Positions 22,538 through 31,267 of a stretch of 32,645 nucleotides of DNA are shown piece after piece. The notes under the pieces were generated by a model. That model was not told where the DNA came from. It made no database searches and was given only the letters and a program-made list of their open reading frames with translations. The stretch's first letter is position 1. The number at the start of each line of letters is the position of its first letter. Location of the stretch: NCBI RefSeq assembly GCF_003073135.1, contig NZ_PGDQ01000029.1, positions 1 to 32,645 on the forward strand, written 5' to 3'. This DNA comes from Euzebya rosea. GTDB lineage: Bacteria > Actinomycetota > Nitriliruptoria > Euzebyales > Euzebyaceae. A program made the position numbers and the translations under genes.

Positions 22538-23916
22538 GTCGCGTGCATCCGGGTGGTGGTGTCGAACAGGTCGGCTTCGGCGGGGTGGAGCTGGTGCTGG
22601 ACGAGGTAGGACCGGTCGGCGATGCGCCACAGTCCCTGGCCTGTGGCCAGCTTGGGGAGGAGGTCCTGTTCAGTGCGGGTGAGCCCGAGTGCGGACGCGG
22701 TGGGGCCGAGCTGGTCGTGGTGCTGCCGGTAGATGATGCGGGTCTCGGTGTTGGCCAGCAGGGATGTGGCCAGTGCCCGCATGGCGCTGCCGTGGTCACC
22801 GACGGTGTCGAGGTCGGTGAGCTTGTGGAACACCAGCATGTTGGCGATGCCGAGGTGCCGGGCGAGCCGCCACTGGGCGTCCATGCGTCGCAGCAGCGGC
22901 GGGTGGGACATCAGCCGCCAGGCCTCGTCGTAGATGACCCATCGGCGGCCGCCGTCGGGGTCGGCCAGGGCTGATTCCATCCAGGCGCTGCCGCAGGTCA
23001 TGAGGACCGACAGGAGGGTGGCGTTTCCCTGCACGCGGGAGAGGTCAAGCGACAGCATGGGCAGGGTCGGGTCGAATGCCTCGGTGGATGGGCCGTCGAA
23101 GAGTCCCTGCAGGTCGCCGGCGACCAGTCGGCGCAGTGCGTGGCCGAGGAGGCGGCCGTCTTCGGTCAGTCGTTGGTCGTCGGTGTCGGGTGCGAGGATC
23201 CGGTCGACGACGTGGGGCAGCGTCGGGGTGCCGGCGTGGTGGACGGCGGCGGCCAGGGCATGGTCGACGGCGGTGTGCTCCAGTGGGGTGAGGGGGCGGG
23301 CGAGGACGGTCTCGGCGAGGGCGCCGAGGAGGTCCCTGCGGCGGGCGGTGACGGTGGCGGCCCATTCGAGGTCGGTGGTGCCGGTGGGACGGTGGCCGTC
23401 GTCGAGGGGGTTGAGGCGGGCGGGCAGGCCGGGGCCGAGGGTGATGGCCCTCCCACCGACGGCCCGGGCGACGCGGGTGTGCTCGCCCTTGGGGTCACCG
23501 GGGACGTAGACACGGACACCGAACGCCATCGAGCGGGTGTACAGCGACTTGGCGAGGGCGGACTTCCCGGCCCCGACGATGCCGGCGAGGACGACGTTCG
23601 GGGCGGTGATGGTGCCCCGCCGGTACAGGACCCATGGGTCGTAGACGAACCCGCCGCCGGAGTGGACGTCCTGGCCGACGAGGACGCCGTCGGGGCCGAG
23701 GCCACCCTCGGCGAGGAACGGGTAGGCACCGGCGAGGGTGGCGGTGGTGTCGCGGTGGGGTGGGACCCGGCCGATGCGACCGGACAGGCCCGAGATCGGT
23801 CGGTCTTGGACGGGGGCGGCCGGACGTGCCTGTGTCCGGGGCAGCCGCGGTGCACGTCGACGGGACGGCCCGGTCAGGGGTCCGGTGAGGTCTCGTGGAT
23901 AGGTGAGGTTCCGCAT
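22534..23916 (-). CDS. VirB4/TraC-like conjugation ATPase
   Basis: ATPase that powers the type-IV-secretion-like channel. Walker A is GIVGAGKSALAKSLY (about residue 113) and Walker B is RRWVIYDEAWRLM. It ends with TRIIYRQHHDQLGPTASALG and LWRIADRSYLV, motifs typical of the VirB4 C-terminal ATPase domain. At 460 residues it lacks the N-terminal half of VirB4; in actinobacterial elements that part is the separate SCO6880-like protein encoded just upstream. The ATG at 23916 has GAGGAG 7 bases before it, so the longer open frame upstream was not used. It follows the SCO6880-like gene by 25 bp. Confidence 0.9.
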   Translation of the reverse strand: MRNLTYPRDLTGPLTGPSRRRAPRLPRTQARPAAPVQDRPISGLSGRIGRVPPHRDTTATLAGAYPFLAEGGLGPDGVLVGQDVHSGGGFVYDPWVLYRRGTITAPNVVLAGIVGAGKSALAKSLYTRSMAFGVRVYVPGDPKGEHTRVARAVGGRAITLGPGLPARLNPLDDGHRPTGTTDLEWAATVTARRRDLLGALAETVLARPLTPLEHTAVDHALAAAVHHAGTPTLPHVVDRILAPDTDDQRLTEDGRLLGHALRRLVAGDLQGLFDGPSTEAFDPTLPMLSLDLSRVQGNATLLSVLMTCGSAWMESALADPDGGRRWVIYDEAWRLMSHPPLLRRMDAQWRLARHLGIANMLVFHKLTDLDTVGDHGSAMRALATSLLANTETRIIYRQHHDQLGPTASALGLTRTEQDLLPKLATGQGLWRIADRSYLVQHQLHPAEADLFDTTTRMHAT

Positions 23917-23941
23917 GGCAACTCCTCGGGATGGCGGGGCG

Positions 23942-25393
23942 TCAGACGTGGCGGCACAGGGGCAGGGCGGCGGCGGCGAACGCGCGGGCCTGCTGGCCAA
24001 CGAGTCGGCGCGTCTCACACGATCCCTGGACGGCGGCCTGCTCGATCTCGGCGACCGCGGCGTCGAGTGCGTCCCGGGTGGGGGCGGAGACGGCGAGCAG
24101 ACCGGTGTAGCGGACCAGCGCGTGACCGGCGGCGAGGTCGGCCTCCTGCTGCAGGACGTCGTGGTACTCCGCGGTGTCGCGGGCATCGGTGACCTGGCCG
24201 AGCCGGGTTCGCTGGGCGGTGTCGGCGAGATGCTCGGTCTTGCGCCGCCGGATCTCCCGGGTCGCGCGGTCGGTCGGCACCGGCTGGCAGATCAGTGAGA
24301 AGGCCCGCCGGACGCCGCCGGAGAGGACGAGTGGGGCGAGGAACCCCGGGTGGACGGCGGTACGTGGCCACTCGCTGATCCACAGGACGGCGTGCCAGGC
24401 GGAGTCGGTCCGGAGGGTGTCCCAGTCCTCGACCATGGCCATGGGGCCGGCGTCTGCCAGCCGGCCCTTGCCGGCATGGTCGATGCCACCGGCCAGGTGC
24501 GGGTCGTAGGCGGTGCGCACCAGCCCGGTGAGGTCCCTGGTGCCGAGCCAGTGGACGGGGGCGAGGTCTGCCGTGGTGAGCGCCCGGCCGATGGCGGTCA
24601 TCTCGCGCCGAAGGACCCGGGCAGCGCCGGCCAGTCCCCCACCGGCAGCACGGACCTGGCTGGCGGCCTGCCGCAGGTCCAGCGCCACGGAGACGGTCGT
24701 GAGGTGCCGCTCGCCTGTCGGGCCGGCCGCAGCGATGAGTTCCCGGTAGGTCGCGGCGACCCAGGACCCGTCGTCGATGCCGTGGCGTCCCCACCAGTCG
24801 GCGAGGCCCTCGCCGTGGTCGGGGAGGGTCTGTTCGAGGACGTGGATGCGTGCGATGCCGGTGGATCGGGCTGCGCCGGCCAGGACGCGTCCCCAGCCGT
24901 GGACGCGACGCTGCTGGTCGGTTGGGTCCTGCAGGACGAACGCCCGGTGGGCGACCCGGGCGACAGCGACCAGCAAGTGGCTGGCCGGGTCGTGCACGAG
25001 CACGGCGCCGCTGTCGGGGTCGACCATGGTGTCGAGCGGCGAGGGGTCGCCGGGTAGGTGCAGCCGGCCGGCGGGTCTGGGCAGGAGGACCGATGTGGCG
25101 TGGGTCGCCTGGCCGCGGACGCGGCGCCACCCCCAGGCCATCCAGCGGGGGAGCCATTCCACGAGGGGCCGGCCGTCGCGGCGCAGCAGGGCGAGCAGGA
25201 TCGCGCCGCCCCACAGCGGTGCGGTCCATGTCGCCCCGACGGCGTCGCCGGCGACGAGGCCGCCCACGAGAACGACGAGCGCGTACCCGAGGGTCGCGAC
25301 CTGTCCGGCCGACAGGCCGAGCAGCACCCCGCGTCTGGCCAGCCGCGAGAACGTCACGGCGTCGGGGTGGCCGTCCCGGGTGTCGGTGGTCAT
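23942..25393 (-). CDS. SCO6880-family conjugation protein (PrgI/VirB4 N-terminal type)
   Basis: A 483-residue membrane protein. Two hydrophobic segments near the start (ATLGYALVVLVGGLVAGDAV and WTAPLWGGAILLALLRR) resemble PrgI/VirB3. A long soluble part follows with the family's features: WGRVLAGAARSTGIARIHV, DTLRTDSAWHAVLWISEWPR and VRYTGLLAVSAPTRDALD. In Streptomyces-type conjugative elements the family stands next to the VirB4-like ATPase and supplies the missing VirB4 N-terminal module. Its ATG overlaps the TrbL-like stop as ATGA. Confidence 0.85.
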   Translation of the reverse strand: MTTDTRDGHPDAVTFSRLARRGVLLGLSAGQVATLGYALVVLVGGLVAGDAVGATWTAPLWGGAILLALLRRDGRPLVEWLPRWMAWGWRRVRGQATHATSVLLPRPAGRLHLPGDPSPLDTMVDPDSGAVLVHDPASHLLVAVARVAHRAFVLQDPTDQQRRVHGWGRVLAGAARSTGIARIHVLEQTLPDHGEGLADWWGRHGIDDGSWVAATYRELIAAAGPTGERHLTTVSVALDLRQAASQVRAAGGGLAGAARVLRREMTAIGRALTTADLAPVHWLGTRDLTGLVRTAYDPHLAGGIDHAGKGRLADAGPMAMVEDWDTLRTDSAWHAVLWISEWPRTAVHPGFLAPLVLSGGVRRAFSLICQPVPTDRATREIRRRKTEHLADTAQRTRLGQVTDARDTAEYHDVLQQEADLAAGHALVRYTGLLAVSAPTRDALDAAVAEIEQAAVQGSCETRRLVGQQARAFAAAALPLCRHV

Positions 25394-26544
25394 CGGTGAC
25401 CCCCCTCACCGGAAGGCGCGCGGACTGAGGGTGACGTGGTGGGTCCGGCGTCGCGTCCCGGGGCACCGTGGGGCCCGCTGTGTTGGCTCGCCCTGCTTGC
25501 GGCCATGGTCCGGGAGGCGGTCGTCGACACGACGACCGGGGCAGCGGCTGCGGCCGGTGCGGCCGGTCCGGCGGCGGCCGGGCCCACGACCTTGGCGATC
25601 CCGGACCGCATGATCGGTGTGGCCGGGACCGCCCGGCGGACCGCGGTGCTGGTGTCGTGCTCGGCGGCCACGAGCTGGTGGACGTCGATTCCGGCGAAGG
25701 CGATGAACCGGTGGGTCATGGCCGGGGCGAACCCGGCCAGGAACAAGAGGACGATACCGGCCAGCGGGTCGGCCACCGTTGCCGGCTCGCCGTCAGTGGT
25801 GGGGGCGATGGCGACGGTGCCGACTAGGAAGATGAGGACGACCACGAACTTGGAGACCACCAGCGCCACCACGAACGAGGCCCACCGTGCTGCCCAGGCC
25901 CGTGTGGGTTGCCAGGACCAGCCGGCCAGCGCCAGGGGTGCCAACGCTACGGTGACCAGCAGCAGGGACGTGCGGACCAGCATCGACCCCCAGACCATCA
26001 GGACACCGAGGATGGCCAGCCCAGCCAACCCCATGGTGACGATTGCGCCGGCGCCCGGGGTCGCCAGCACCAGCGTGGACAGGCCGGTGACGAGCGTGGC
26101 GATACGTGCTCCGAGTTGTTCCATGGTGGTGCCGGCTGCGGCGACCAGGGCCCGGGACAGCTGGTCGGTCGCCTCGAGCAGCAGGGTGGTCAGAGCGATG
26201 GCGACGAAGGACCCGACTACGGACTTGGCGAGGCCGGTGATGGCCTGAGCGAATGCGCGGGGTTCGCGGCGGACGAGGCCGCGGAGCAGCTGCAGGGTGA
26301 ACAGCAGGAGCATCAGGAAGACCGCGACGCCGAAGACGGTGTTGTAGACCTCGACGTAGGCAGGGCGGGACAGGTTCACGATCGTCGTGGCGTCGATGAC
26401 CTCCCAGACCGACTCGACCATCCAGCCGGCCGCCTGGCCCATGCTGAGGGCCAGCCATTCGAAGGGGGCGGCGACCAGTGCGCCGGCGGCGTCGCCGGCG
26501 ACCTCGCAGACTGCGGAGAGGACCGGCAGGTCGCACGGCGCCAT
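25390..26544 (-). CDS. TrbL/VirB6-like polytopic membrane protein
   Basis: A 384-residue channel component with about six to eight membrane segments, among them VFGVAVFLMLLLFTLQLLRG, GAIVTMGLAGLAILGVLMVW and FVVALVVSKFVVVLIFLVGT. An Ala/Pro/Ser-rich tail (from about residue 300) looks disordered. The position between the pilin-size proteins and SCO6880 matches the TrbL/SCO6881 gene of actinobacterial elements; VirB6/TrbL proteins form part of the inner-membrane translocation pore. The ATG at 26544 overlaps the upstream stop as TGATG, which settles the start although the frame is open much further. Confidence 0.83.
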   Translation of the reverse strand: MAPCDLPVLSAVCEVAGDAAGALVAAPFEWLALSMGQAAGWMVESVWEVIDATTIVNLSRPAYVEVYNTVFGVAVFLMLLLFTLQLLRGLVRREPRAFAQAITGLAKSVVGSFVAIALTTLLLEATDQLSRALVAAAGTTMEQLGARIATLVTGLSTLVLATPGAGAIVTMGLAGLAILGVLMVWGSMLVRTSLLLVTVALAPLALAGWSWQPTRAWAARWASFVVALVVSKFVVVLIFLVGTVAIAPTTDGEPATVADPLAGIVLLFLAGFAPAMTHRFIAFAGIDVHQLVAAEHDTSTAVRRAVPATPIMRSGIAKVVGPAAAGPAAPAAAAAPVVVSTTASRTMAASRASQHSGPHGAPGRDAGPTTSPSVRAPSGEGGHR

Positions 26545-26846
26545 CAGGACACGCCCTGGCCGACGGTCCAGAAGAAGTTGACCAGCGTGACGGCGGCTCC
26601 GCAGATGGCTGCCGAGCCGCAGGCGGCCAGCACGCCGACCTTGCCCCGCCCGGCGAGGTGTGGGTTGGCCGATTGGGCTCCGAAGCCCCAGACGACCGCA
26701 GACACGAGCAGGGCGAGGACCGAGAGGACCAGCCCGAAGCTCATGGCGGCCCCGACGATGCTGCGCAGCGCGGCGATGCCCGGCAGGCCCGTGTCGTTGG
26801 GGGTGATCGACACCTGAGCCAGCACCATCAGCCCCAGGCTGTTCAC
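26544..26846 (-). CDS. Small membrane protein, DUF6112-like (VirB2-like position)
   Basis: A 100-residue protein with two transmembrane helices (GLVLSVLALLVSAVVWGFG and GVLAACGSAAICGAAVTLVN) joined by a short basic loop (SANPHLAGRGK). The GLPGIAALRSIVGA lead and SNPHLAGRGKxGVL-type loop are features I associate with DUF6112 proteins of actinobacterial conjugative elements. Size and topology match VirB2/TrbC pilin-like subunits, but no cleaved leader is evident. The GTG at 26846 overlaps the previous stop as GTGA. Confidence 0.75.
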   Translation of the reverse strand: MNSLGLMVLAQVSITPNDTGLPGIAALRSIVGAAMSFGLVLSVLALLVSAVVWGFGAQSANPHLAGRGKVGVLAACGSAAICGAAVTLVNFFWTVGQGVS

Positions 26847-27136
26847 AGCGACGCCCCGGTGTCGAGCAGCGCGTTGAGCCAGCCGACGCCGCAGCCGGCC
26901 AGGGTCGCGGCGGCAGCAGCGCTCCACAGACCGGCGCGGGCCCGGCTGGCCATGCGGACGTCGCCGGTGGCGCTGGCCATCGCCAGGGCACCGGCGCATC
27001 CGACGAGCACAGCGACGGCGACGAGCAGCACGATGCCGAGCAGTGCACCGACAACGTCGGACAGGGTGCCGGCGTGGTGGATGATGGACAGGTCCGGGGT
27101 GACGCTGGTCGCCAGCGTTGGGGGTGAGGTGGCCAT
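26843..27136 (-). CDS. Small two-helix membrane protein of the transfer operon
   Basis: A 97-residue protein with two hydrophobic helices (VVGALLGIVLLVAVAVLVGC and LWSAAAAATLAGCGVGWLN) separated by a basic loop. Its layout is the same as that of the next protein, so the pair may be related subunits. GGAGGG sits just before the ATG at 27136, which is preferred over one at 27160. Pilin-like or channel roles are inferred from position ahead of the TrbL-like gene. Confidence 0.68.
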   Translation of the reverse strand: MATSPPTLATSVTPDLSIIHHAGTLSDVVGALLGIVLLVAVAVLVGCAGALAMASATGDVRMASRARAGLWSAAAAATLAGCGVGWLNALLDTGASL

Positions 27137-27188
27137 GTGCCCTCCGTGGGTCGGGGTCATCCCACAGGTGTGCGTCCCTGCCCAGCCG

Positions 27189-27881
27189 TCAGCGGCTGAG
27201 GCTCACGTGGACGTGGTCGATGTGGCCGCCGGTGACCGATGTGGGGTCATGGATGCCGCCGCCTCCGTAGGCCCGCCAACCCTCCTCGTCCCGGTCGATG
27301 TTCCAGATCCGTGCCTGCCAGATGACGTACTGGACGTTCAGCTCATGGGCGTGGTCGCGGAGCCAGCGAGCGAACCGCCACCCCTCCTCCCGCTGGGCGG
27401 GGGTGGGGGCCTGCCCGATGGCGTTGCCGAACGTCACGTCGCATGCCCGGCCGCGGGGGTGGTCGGAGTCGGTGCCCGGTCGTGGCGACCAGCAGGTCCA
27501 GTCACTGCTGGGGAAGGCGGTCCGGCCGGCCGCGACCAGCGCGGCAGTGGCTGGGGTGACGAACCCGCCGGTGCCGGTCGGGTCGGCGACGGCGTCGCTC
27601 TGCACGGGTAGCGCACAGGACGTTACCGGTGAGGCGACGTCCGGGCTCGGGGACGCGGCGGGATCGGGATCCGGGCTCGCGGTTTGGCCCGGTGCCGGGC
27701 CGGTGTGCGGGAGCGCGGCAGCGTCGGCCGGCCCGCAGATTCCCTGCACCGCAGAGCCGGCCACGAGGGCTGCCAGCCCCAGAGGGACGAGCACGGCCAC
27801 GAGCGCGGCAATCGTGCCCGCTGTCCCCAGTGTCCATATGGGAGGGTGCGGGTGGCGGTCGGGGGCGGAGCGGCTCATCAC
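27189..27881 (-). CDS. Secreted M15-like (ARB_07466-type) cell-wall hydrolase
   Basis: A 230-residue exported protein. An N-terminal anchor or signal (TIAALVAVLVPLGLAALVAG) is followed by a Pro/Asp-rich linker, then a C-terminal domain (about 105-228) with the metal-site pattern of the M15/VanY-like fold: SDHPRGRACDVTFGN supplies His and Asp, and GHIDHVHVSL supplies His. Such domains cut or bind peptidoglycan peptides. Conjugative elements of Gram-positive bacteria often carry a wall hydrolase to open a path for the channel, and its place in the transfer operon fits. Activity is inferred. Alternative ATG codons at 27881 and 27878 are both possible starts. Confidence 0.75.
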   Translation of the reverse strand: MMSRSAPDRHPHPPIWTLGTAGTIAALVAVLVPLGLAALVAGSAVQGICGPADAAALPHTGPAPGQTASPDPDPAASPSPDVASPVTSCALPVQSDAVADPTGTGGFVTPATAALVAAGRTAFPSSDWTCWSPRPGTDSDHPRGRACDVTFGNAIGQAPTPAQREEGWRFARWLRDHAHELNVQYVIWQARIWNIDRDEEGWRAYGGGGIHDPTSVTGGHIDHVHVSLSR

Positions 27882-27920
27882 CAGTGAGGTGCGCCCGGGC
27901 GACCCCGATGGTCCGACCGG

Positions 27921-28805
27921 TCAGGCCGCATCCGTCGAGGCCCGTCGCGCGGCGCCCGCTGCGTCGACGAACGCCGTCGTCGCCTCGGCGAGGTGGTGGA
28001 GCGATCGCCACTGCTCGTCGTCCAGGGCCGGCCCGACGAGCGCCGGGTCGTGGGCCCCCACCCACGCGGCCAGGTCGTCCAGGCCCAGCAGGAAACGTCG
28101 CATCCGGGGCGGCGGTCGGCTGCTGGACGCTGTCGGCACGTCGGCCTCCCCGTCGGCGGCGGTATCAACGAGTCGCATGACACGCCGGTACGGGCCGTTG
28201 ACCTTCCCGGTCTGGTCGACCTCACGGAGCGCCTCGGCAGCGACCCGTCGGACCTCCTCGTTGTCGACCTCCAGCGCCAGCTGCTGGAGCCGGCCCACCT
28301 GCTCGAGACGGGTGTACGAGCGGCGCCCGGTCACCAGTTGCGCCGCCCGCGCGCGGCTGTCTCCCGGACCGGTGAGGGTGGCCGCCGATTCGGCGGCACC
28401 GGTGTCGTCCTTGGTGCCGAGCCGGGTCCGGGCCTGTCGTCGAGCGGCGTCCTCGGCGAGGAGCGCCTTGAGTTCCCGGTACATGTCGGCGGCCTCGGTG
28501 GGGGCCAGCGGTTGGCGCATGGTGTTCTCGTGCTGCTCGGCGAGCAGCCGCTGCAACGGCGTCGACATGCCCGCCCGCACCCAGACGTTGACGGTCCGCC
28601 AGCCCAACTGTGTGACGGCTGCCAGCCGCCGTGCCCCGCAGACCAGCAGCCCGCCCGGGGTGATTGTGATGGGTTGCAGCAACCCGACGGTGGCGATTGA
28701 TTCAGCCAACGCGTCGAGGTCCCCGAGGTCCCGGCGCTGGCGGTGCCCGACGCGGATGGAGGCGACCGCCCGGTCCATCTCCACCAGGTTGTCCCGCCCG
28801 GTCAC
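27921..28805 (-). CDS. ParB/Srx-fold nuclease-like protein, lone ParB homologue
   Basis: A 294-residue protein with a ParB N-terminal domain (about 1-100): LAESIATVGLLQPITI, the CTP-site box as CGARRLAA, and the ENTMRQPLAPTEAADMY block. A helix-rich middle (about 150-220) carries the expected DNA-binding part. No ParA gene is next to it, so it may be a transfer or transcription factor, as ParB-fold proteins on conjugative elements sometimes are, rather than half of a partition pair. The GTG at 28805 overlaps the upstream stop as GTGA; the in-frame ATG further upstream lies inside the previous gene. Confidence 0.85.
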   Translation of the reverse strand: MTGRDNLVEMDRAVASIRVGHRQRRDLGDLDALAESIATVGLLQPITITPGGLLVCGARRLAAVTQLGWRTVNVWVRAGMSTPLQRLLAEQHENTMRQPLAPTEAADMYRELKALLAEDAARRQARTRLGTKDDTGAAESAATLTGPGDSRARAAQLVTGRRSYTRLEQVGRLQQLALEVDNEEVRRVAAEALREVDQTGKVNGPYRRVMRLVDTAADGEADVPTASSSRPPPRMRRFLLGLDDLAAWVGAHDPALVGPALDDEQWRSLHHLAEATTAFVDAAGAARRASTDAA

Positions 28806-29659
28806 GACGATGCCTCCCCCGTGGAGTGGCAAGGGGCGGACCGGGTGATGAGGCAGACGAGATCCTCGTCACTCAGGGCGTCGTGGGCATCGTCGCCGGC
28901 CAGCAGACGCGCGAGCAGCCCGTGGCGGAGCACCCCGGTGCCGGAGGGGTGGCCGAGCAGGACGCGGAGCAGTCCGATCCAGCTGTGATGTGACAGGTCC
29001 AACTGGGCCCGGATGGCCTTGTCTCGTCGCAGGCACTCATACGCCGCGGGCCGGTTGCCGATGTCGGCGAGCCGACTGCAGACGAACTCCACCCCGGCGC
29101 CGGCTATCCGGGGTGGCCATCCCAGTGCGATGAGCAGCAGGATGCTGTCGGCCAGCGCCCGGCTGACGTCGCCCGCCCGCGCCGCGTCGTCGGTGTCGTC
29201 GGGCCCGGGGACCACCAGTGACGGGTGGTGGTCGGGTAACCGGTGCAGGTCCTCGCCCAGACGGCGAACGTCGTGGCCCTCGTCGTAGCCGGCCCGGCGC
29301 GCACGTGCGGTGGACACCAGCAGCCCGTTGGCGCGGTGCTCCGCTGCCAGGGTGCACCGCACGGCCGTCGTCACCACCGCCCACGGGTCCCGTGCCCCCC
29401 TTGTCGACGGGTTGCGCATCGCTTCGAACGCTGCCGCGGCCGCGTCGCCTGGGTCGGCGCCGTACTTGGCGGTCAGCGGAGCGTACCGGTCGATGGTGAA
29501 CGCCATCAGCGCATCCACGTCGGCGTCGCCCTGCCAGGCACCGGCCCCGGCGTCGTGCAGCCGGTCAAGCAAGGCCCGAAGGCCCTCCCCCGTCGTGAAC
29601 CCGTGATCGGCGGGTGGTGTGTGCGAGTGGGCCTCGGCTCGTTCAGCACATGCGGCCAT
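28802..29659 (-). CDS. Hypothetical protein, possibly sigma-factor-like N-terminus
   Basis: No family recognised with certainty. The 285-residue protein is soluble, Ala- and Arg-rich and helical. The stretch DRYAPLTAKYGADPGDAAAA, then DPWAVVTTAVRCTLAAEHRA, recalls region 2 of RNA-polymerase sigma factors as degraded in many actinobacterial mobile-element proteins, but this is weak. The C-terminal part is a run of helices (LLRVLLGHPSGTGVLRHGLL). It is co-translated with parB (GTGA overlap) and overlaps the M48 gene by 17 bp. A regulator or replication helper is plausible. Confidence 0.6.
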   Translation of the reverse strand: MAACAERAEAHSHTPPADHGFTTGEGLRALLDRLHDAGAGAWQGDADVDALMAFTIDRYAPLTAKYGADPGDAAAAAFEAMRNPSTRGARDPWAVVTTAVRCTLAAEHRANGLLVSTARARRAGYDEGHDVRRLGEDLHRLPDHHPSLVVPGPDDTDDAARAGDVSRALADSILLLIALGWPPRIAGAGVEFVCSRLADIGNRPAAYECLRRDKAIRAQLDLSHHSWIGLLRVLLGHPSGTGVLRHGLLARLLAGDDAHDALSDEDLVCLITRSAPCHSTGEASS

Positions 29660-30521
29660 GGGCGCCCCACCCCTTCTGGTCCAGTTCGACCAGGGCGTGG
29701 AATCGCCGGTGCCCGACCGGGTGCCCGGCCAGCGCGTTGACGATCCGCAGCCAGCCGGCGTGCTGGGCCTCCTCGACCGTCGCGAGGTGGGCGGTCAGGT
29801 CGACGTGGCGATGCACCCGCTTCCCGACCAGCAGGGCCAGGAAGCTGCGTGACGGGTCATCGCAGGCCGAGGCGGCCCACCGGTCGGCGGTGTACTCCTG
29901 CGTGCGGACCAGCCAGCGGTCGAGGCCGACCAGCTTGGGGAGGGGTCGGATGGCCAGGCGCCACAGCGCCGTGTGGCCGGCCGCGATGTGGCCGAGCTCG
30001 TGGGCCAGCGCGAACTTGACGGCGTCCCAGTCGCCGACCTCGTAGGCGATATCGACCAGGTCGCTGGACAGCACCACGTAGCCGCGCCGGACGGTGCACT
30101 TGGCCGCCATGGCGTTGACCAGGCCGTGACCGTTGACGACCATCAGGCGGGGACGCCGGCGCAGGCCCATCTGGTCGGTGAGGGTGATGAGCATCCGGTG
30201 CAGCTCGGGGAGTTGCGTGGGGCTGGTCTCCACTCCCCGAGCGAGCAGGGACCAGAACATGACGCGGATCGCCACGGCGGCGGCCACGAAGGGGATGGCG
30301 AGTCCGCCGAGCGCGATCGACGCCGGATCGGGGACATCGGCACGCCCCACGATGGCGACGACGGCCACGCAGGCCCCGCCGAGGGTCAGGGCACTGCAGA
30401 GGACGAGGACGGGGACTTCGGCGCGGTGCCGGAGGGTCGCGGCGTTCGGTCTGGTGGGTGACCGGAAGGTGGCCCCCGGCGAGGGTGGGCTGGGCGTGTC
30501 ATGGCTATCGAGGGCGTTCAT
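29643..30521 (-). CDS. M48-family membrane metalloprotease
   Basis: A 292-residue zinc protease of the HtpX/Ste24 group. Two N-terminal membrane helices (VLVLCSALTLGGACVAVVAI and ALGGLAIPFVAAAVAIRVMF) are followed by the catalytic domain with HELGHIAAGH (two His and the catalytic Glu) and the third zinc ligand in RTQEYTADRWA. Family members degrade membrane proteins. On a conjugative element it might process channel or surface-exclusion proteins, which is inference. The gene is followed by the unknown at 28802 with a short overlap and is 107 bp from the DUF2637 gene. Confidence 0.88.
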   Translation of the reverse strand: MNALDSHDTPSPPSPGATFRSPTRPNAATLRHRAEVPVLVLCSALTLGGACVAVVAIVGRADVPDPASIALGGLAIPFVAAAVAIRVMFWSLLARGVETSPTQLPELHRMLITLTDQMGLRRRPRLMVVNGHGLVNAMAAKCTVRRGYVVLSSDLVDIAYEVGDWDAVKFALAHELGHIAAGHTALWRLAIRPLPKLVGLDRWLVRTQEYTADRWAASACDDPSRSFLALLVGKRVHRHVDLTAHLATVEEAQHAGWLRIVNALAGHPVGHRRFHALVELDQKGWGAHGRMC

Positions 30522-30628
30522 GTCCGGTGGGACGGGACGGCCCTGTCCGTTGTGTCAAGAACCTGGCGGGGCGACATGCCGGGGACCACCGTCGGCCGTC
30601 ACCCGCGGGAGGTCAGCGGCGTCCGGGG

Positions 30629-31267
30629 TCATGGCGTGTCCTCGCGGAACCATCGGCCGACGGTGGAGGGATGGACGCGGAGGTGGCGGGCGATCCGGCG
30701 GTTGGACCATCCGTCGGCCCGTCTGGCCTGCGCCTCGACGATCCGGTCATCGCGGGACCGAGCGGGACCCGCCGCGGTCGCCGGCGGGGCCTCGCCGGAG
30801 GTCAGGTGCGACGGTGCGTCGGCTCGGGGTGGTGGCGAGGTCACCTGGGTCGTCAGCACGACGGTGAGGTGCGTGATGGCCAGGAGGACCAACGGGGGGA
30901 CGGCGGAGATGGTGGCAGCCATCCAGCTGGCCAGGCTGGCGTCGCTGGCGACGACGGCATGGACGGCGTTGCCGGTGACCGACAGGCCGGCACCGACCAC
31001 CAGCAGCGTCCAGGGGTACCAGGTGGCCCGCCGGCCCTGCGGGGCGAGTGCCACGACCGACAGGGTGGCGACGAGGATGATGCCGTCCACGATCAGCGGC
31101 CAGACCCATGCCTGCTTGTCCGGGATGCCGGCGCGGGTCGCGAGGTCTGTCAGTGCCGTGAAGGACAGCCAGAAGGCGCCGAGGGCAATCAGGACGGTGC
31201 CGGCGACCGCGGTGCCGGCGACCCACCGCGGGACCGCCGGCTGCGCACCTTCGTCGTGTTCGGTCAT
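30629..31267 (-). CDS. DUF2637 membrane protein with C-terminal helix-turn-helix
   Basis: A 212-residue protein. About four transmembrane helices form the DUF2637 part (VAGTAVAGTVLIALGAFWLS, AWVWPLIVDGIILVATLSVV, WTLLVVGAGLSVTGNAVHAV and ISAVPPLVLLAITHLTVVL). The last 45 residues are a helix-turn-helix (RADGWSNRRIARHLRVHPST, then VGRWFRED). DUF2637 proteins are typical of Streptomyces plasmids and conjugative elements, where similar membrane proteins help spread the element in mycelium. The fused DNA-binding tail could link DNA to the membrane. The ATG overlaps the primase stop as ATGA. The 107-bp gap after its stop holds nothing obvious. Confidence 0.82.
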   Translation of the reverse strand: MTEHDEGAQPAVPRWVAGTAVAGTVLIALGAFWLSFTALTDLATRAGIPDKQAWVWPLIVDGIILVATLSVVALAPQGRRATWYPWTLLVVGAGLSVTGNAVHAVVASDASLASWMAATISAVPPLVLLAITHLTVVLTTQVTSPPPRADAPSHLTSGEAPPATAAGPARSRDDRIVEAQARRADGWSNRRIARHLRVHPSTVGRWFREDTP

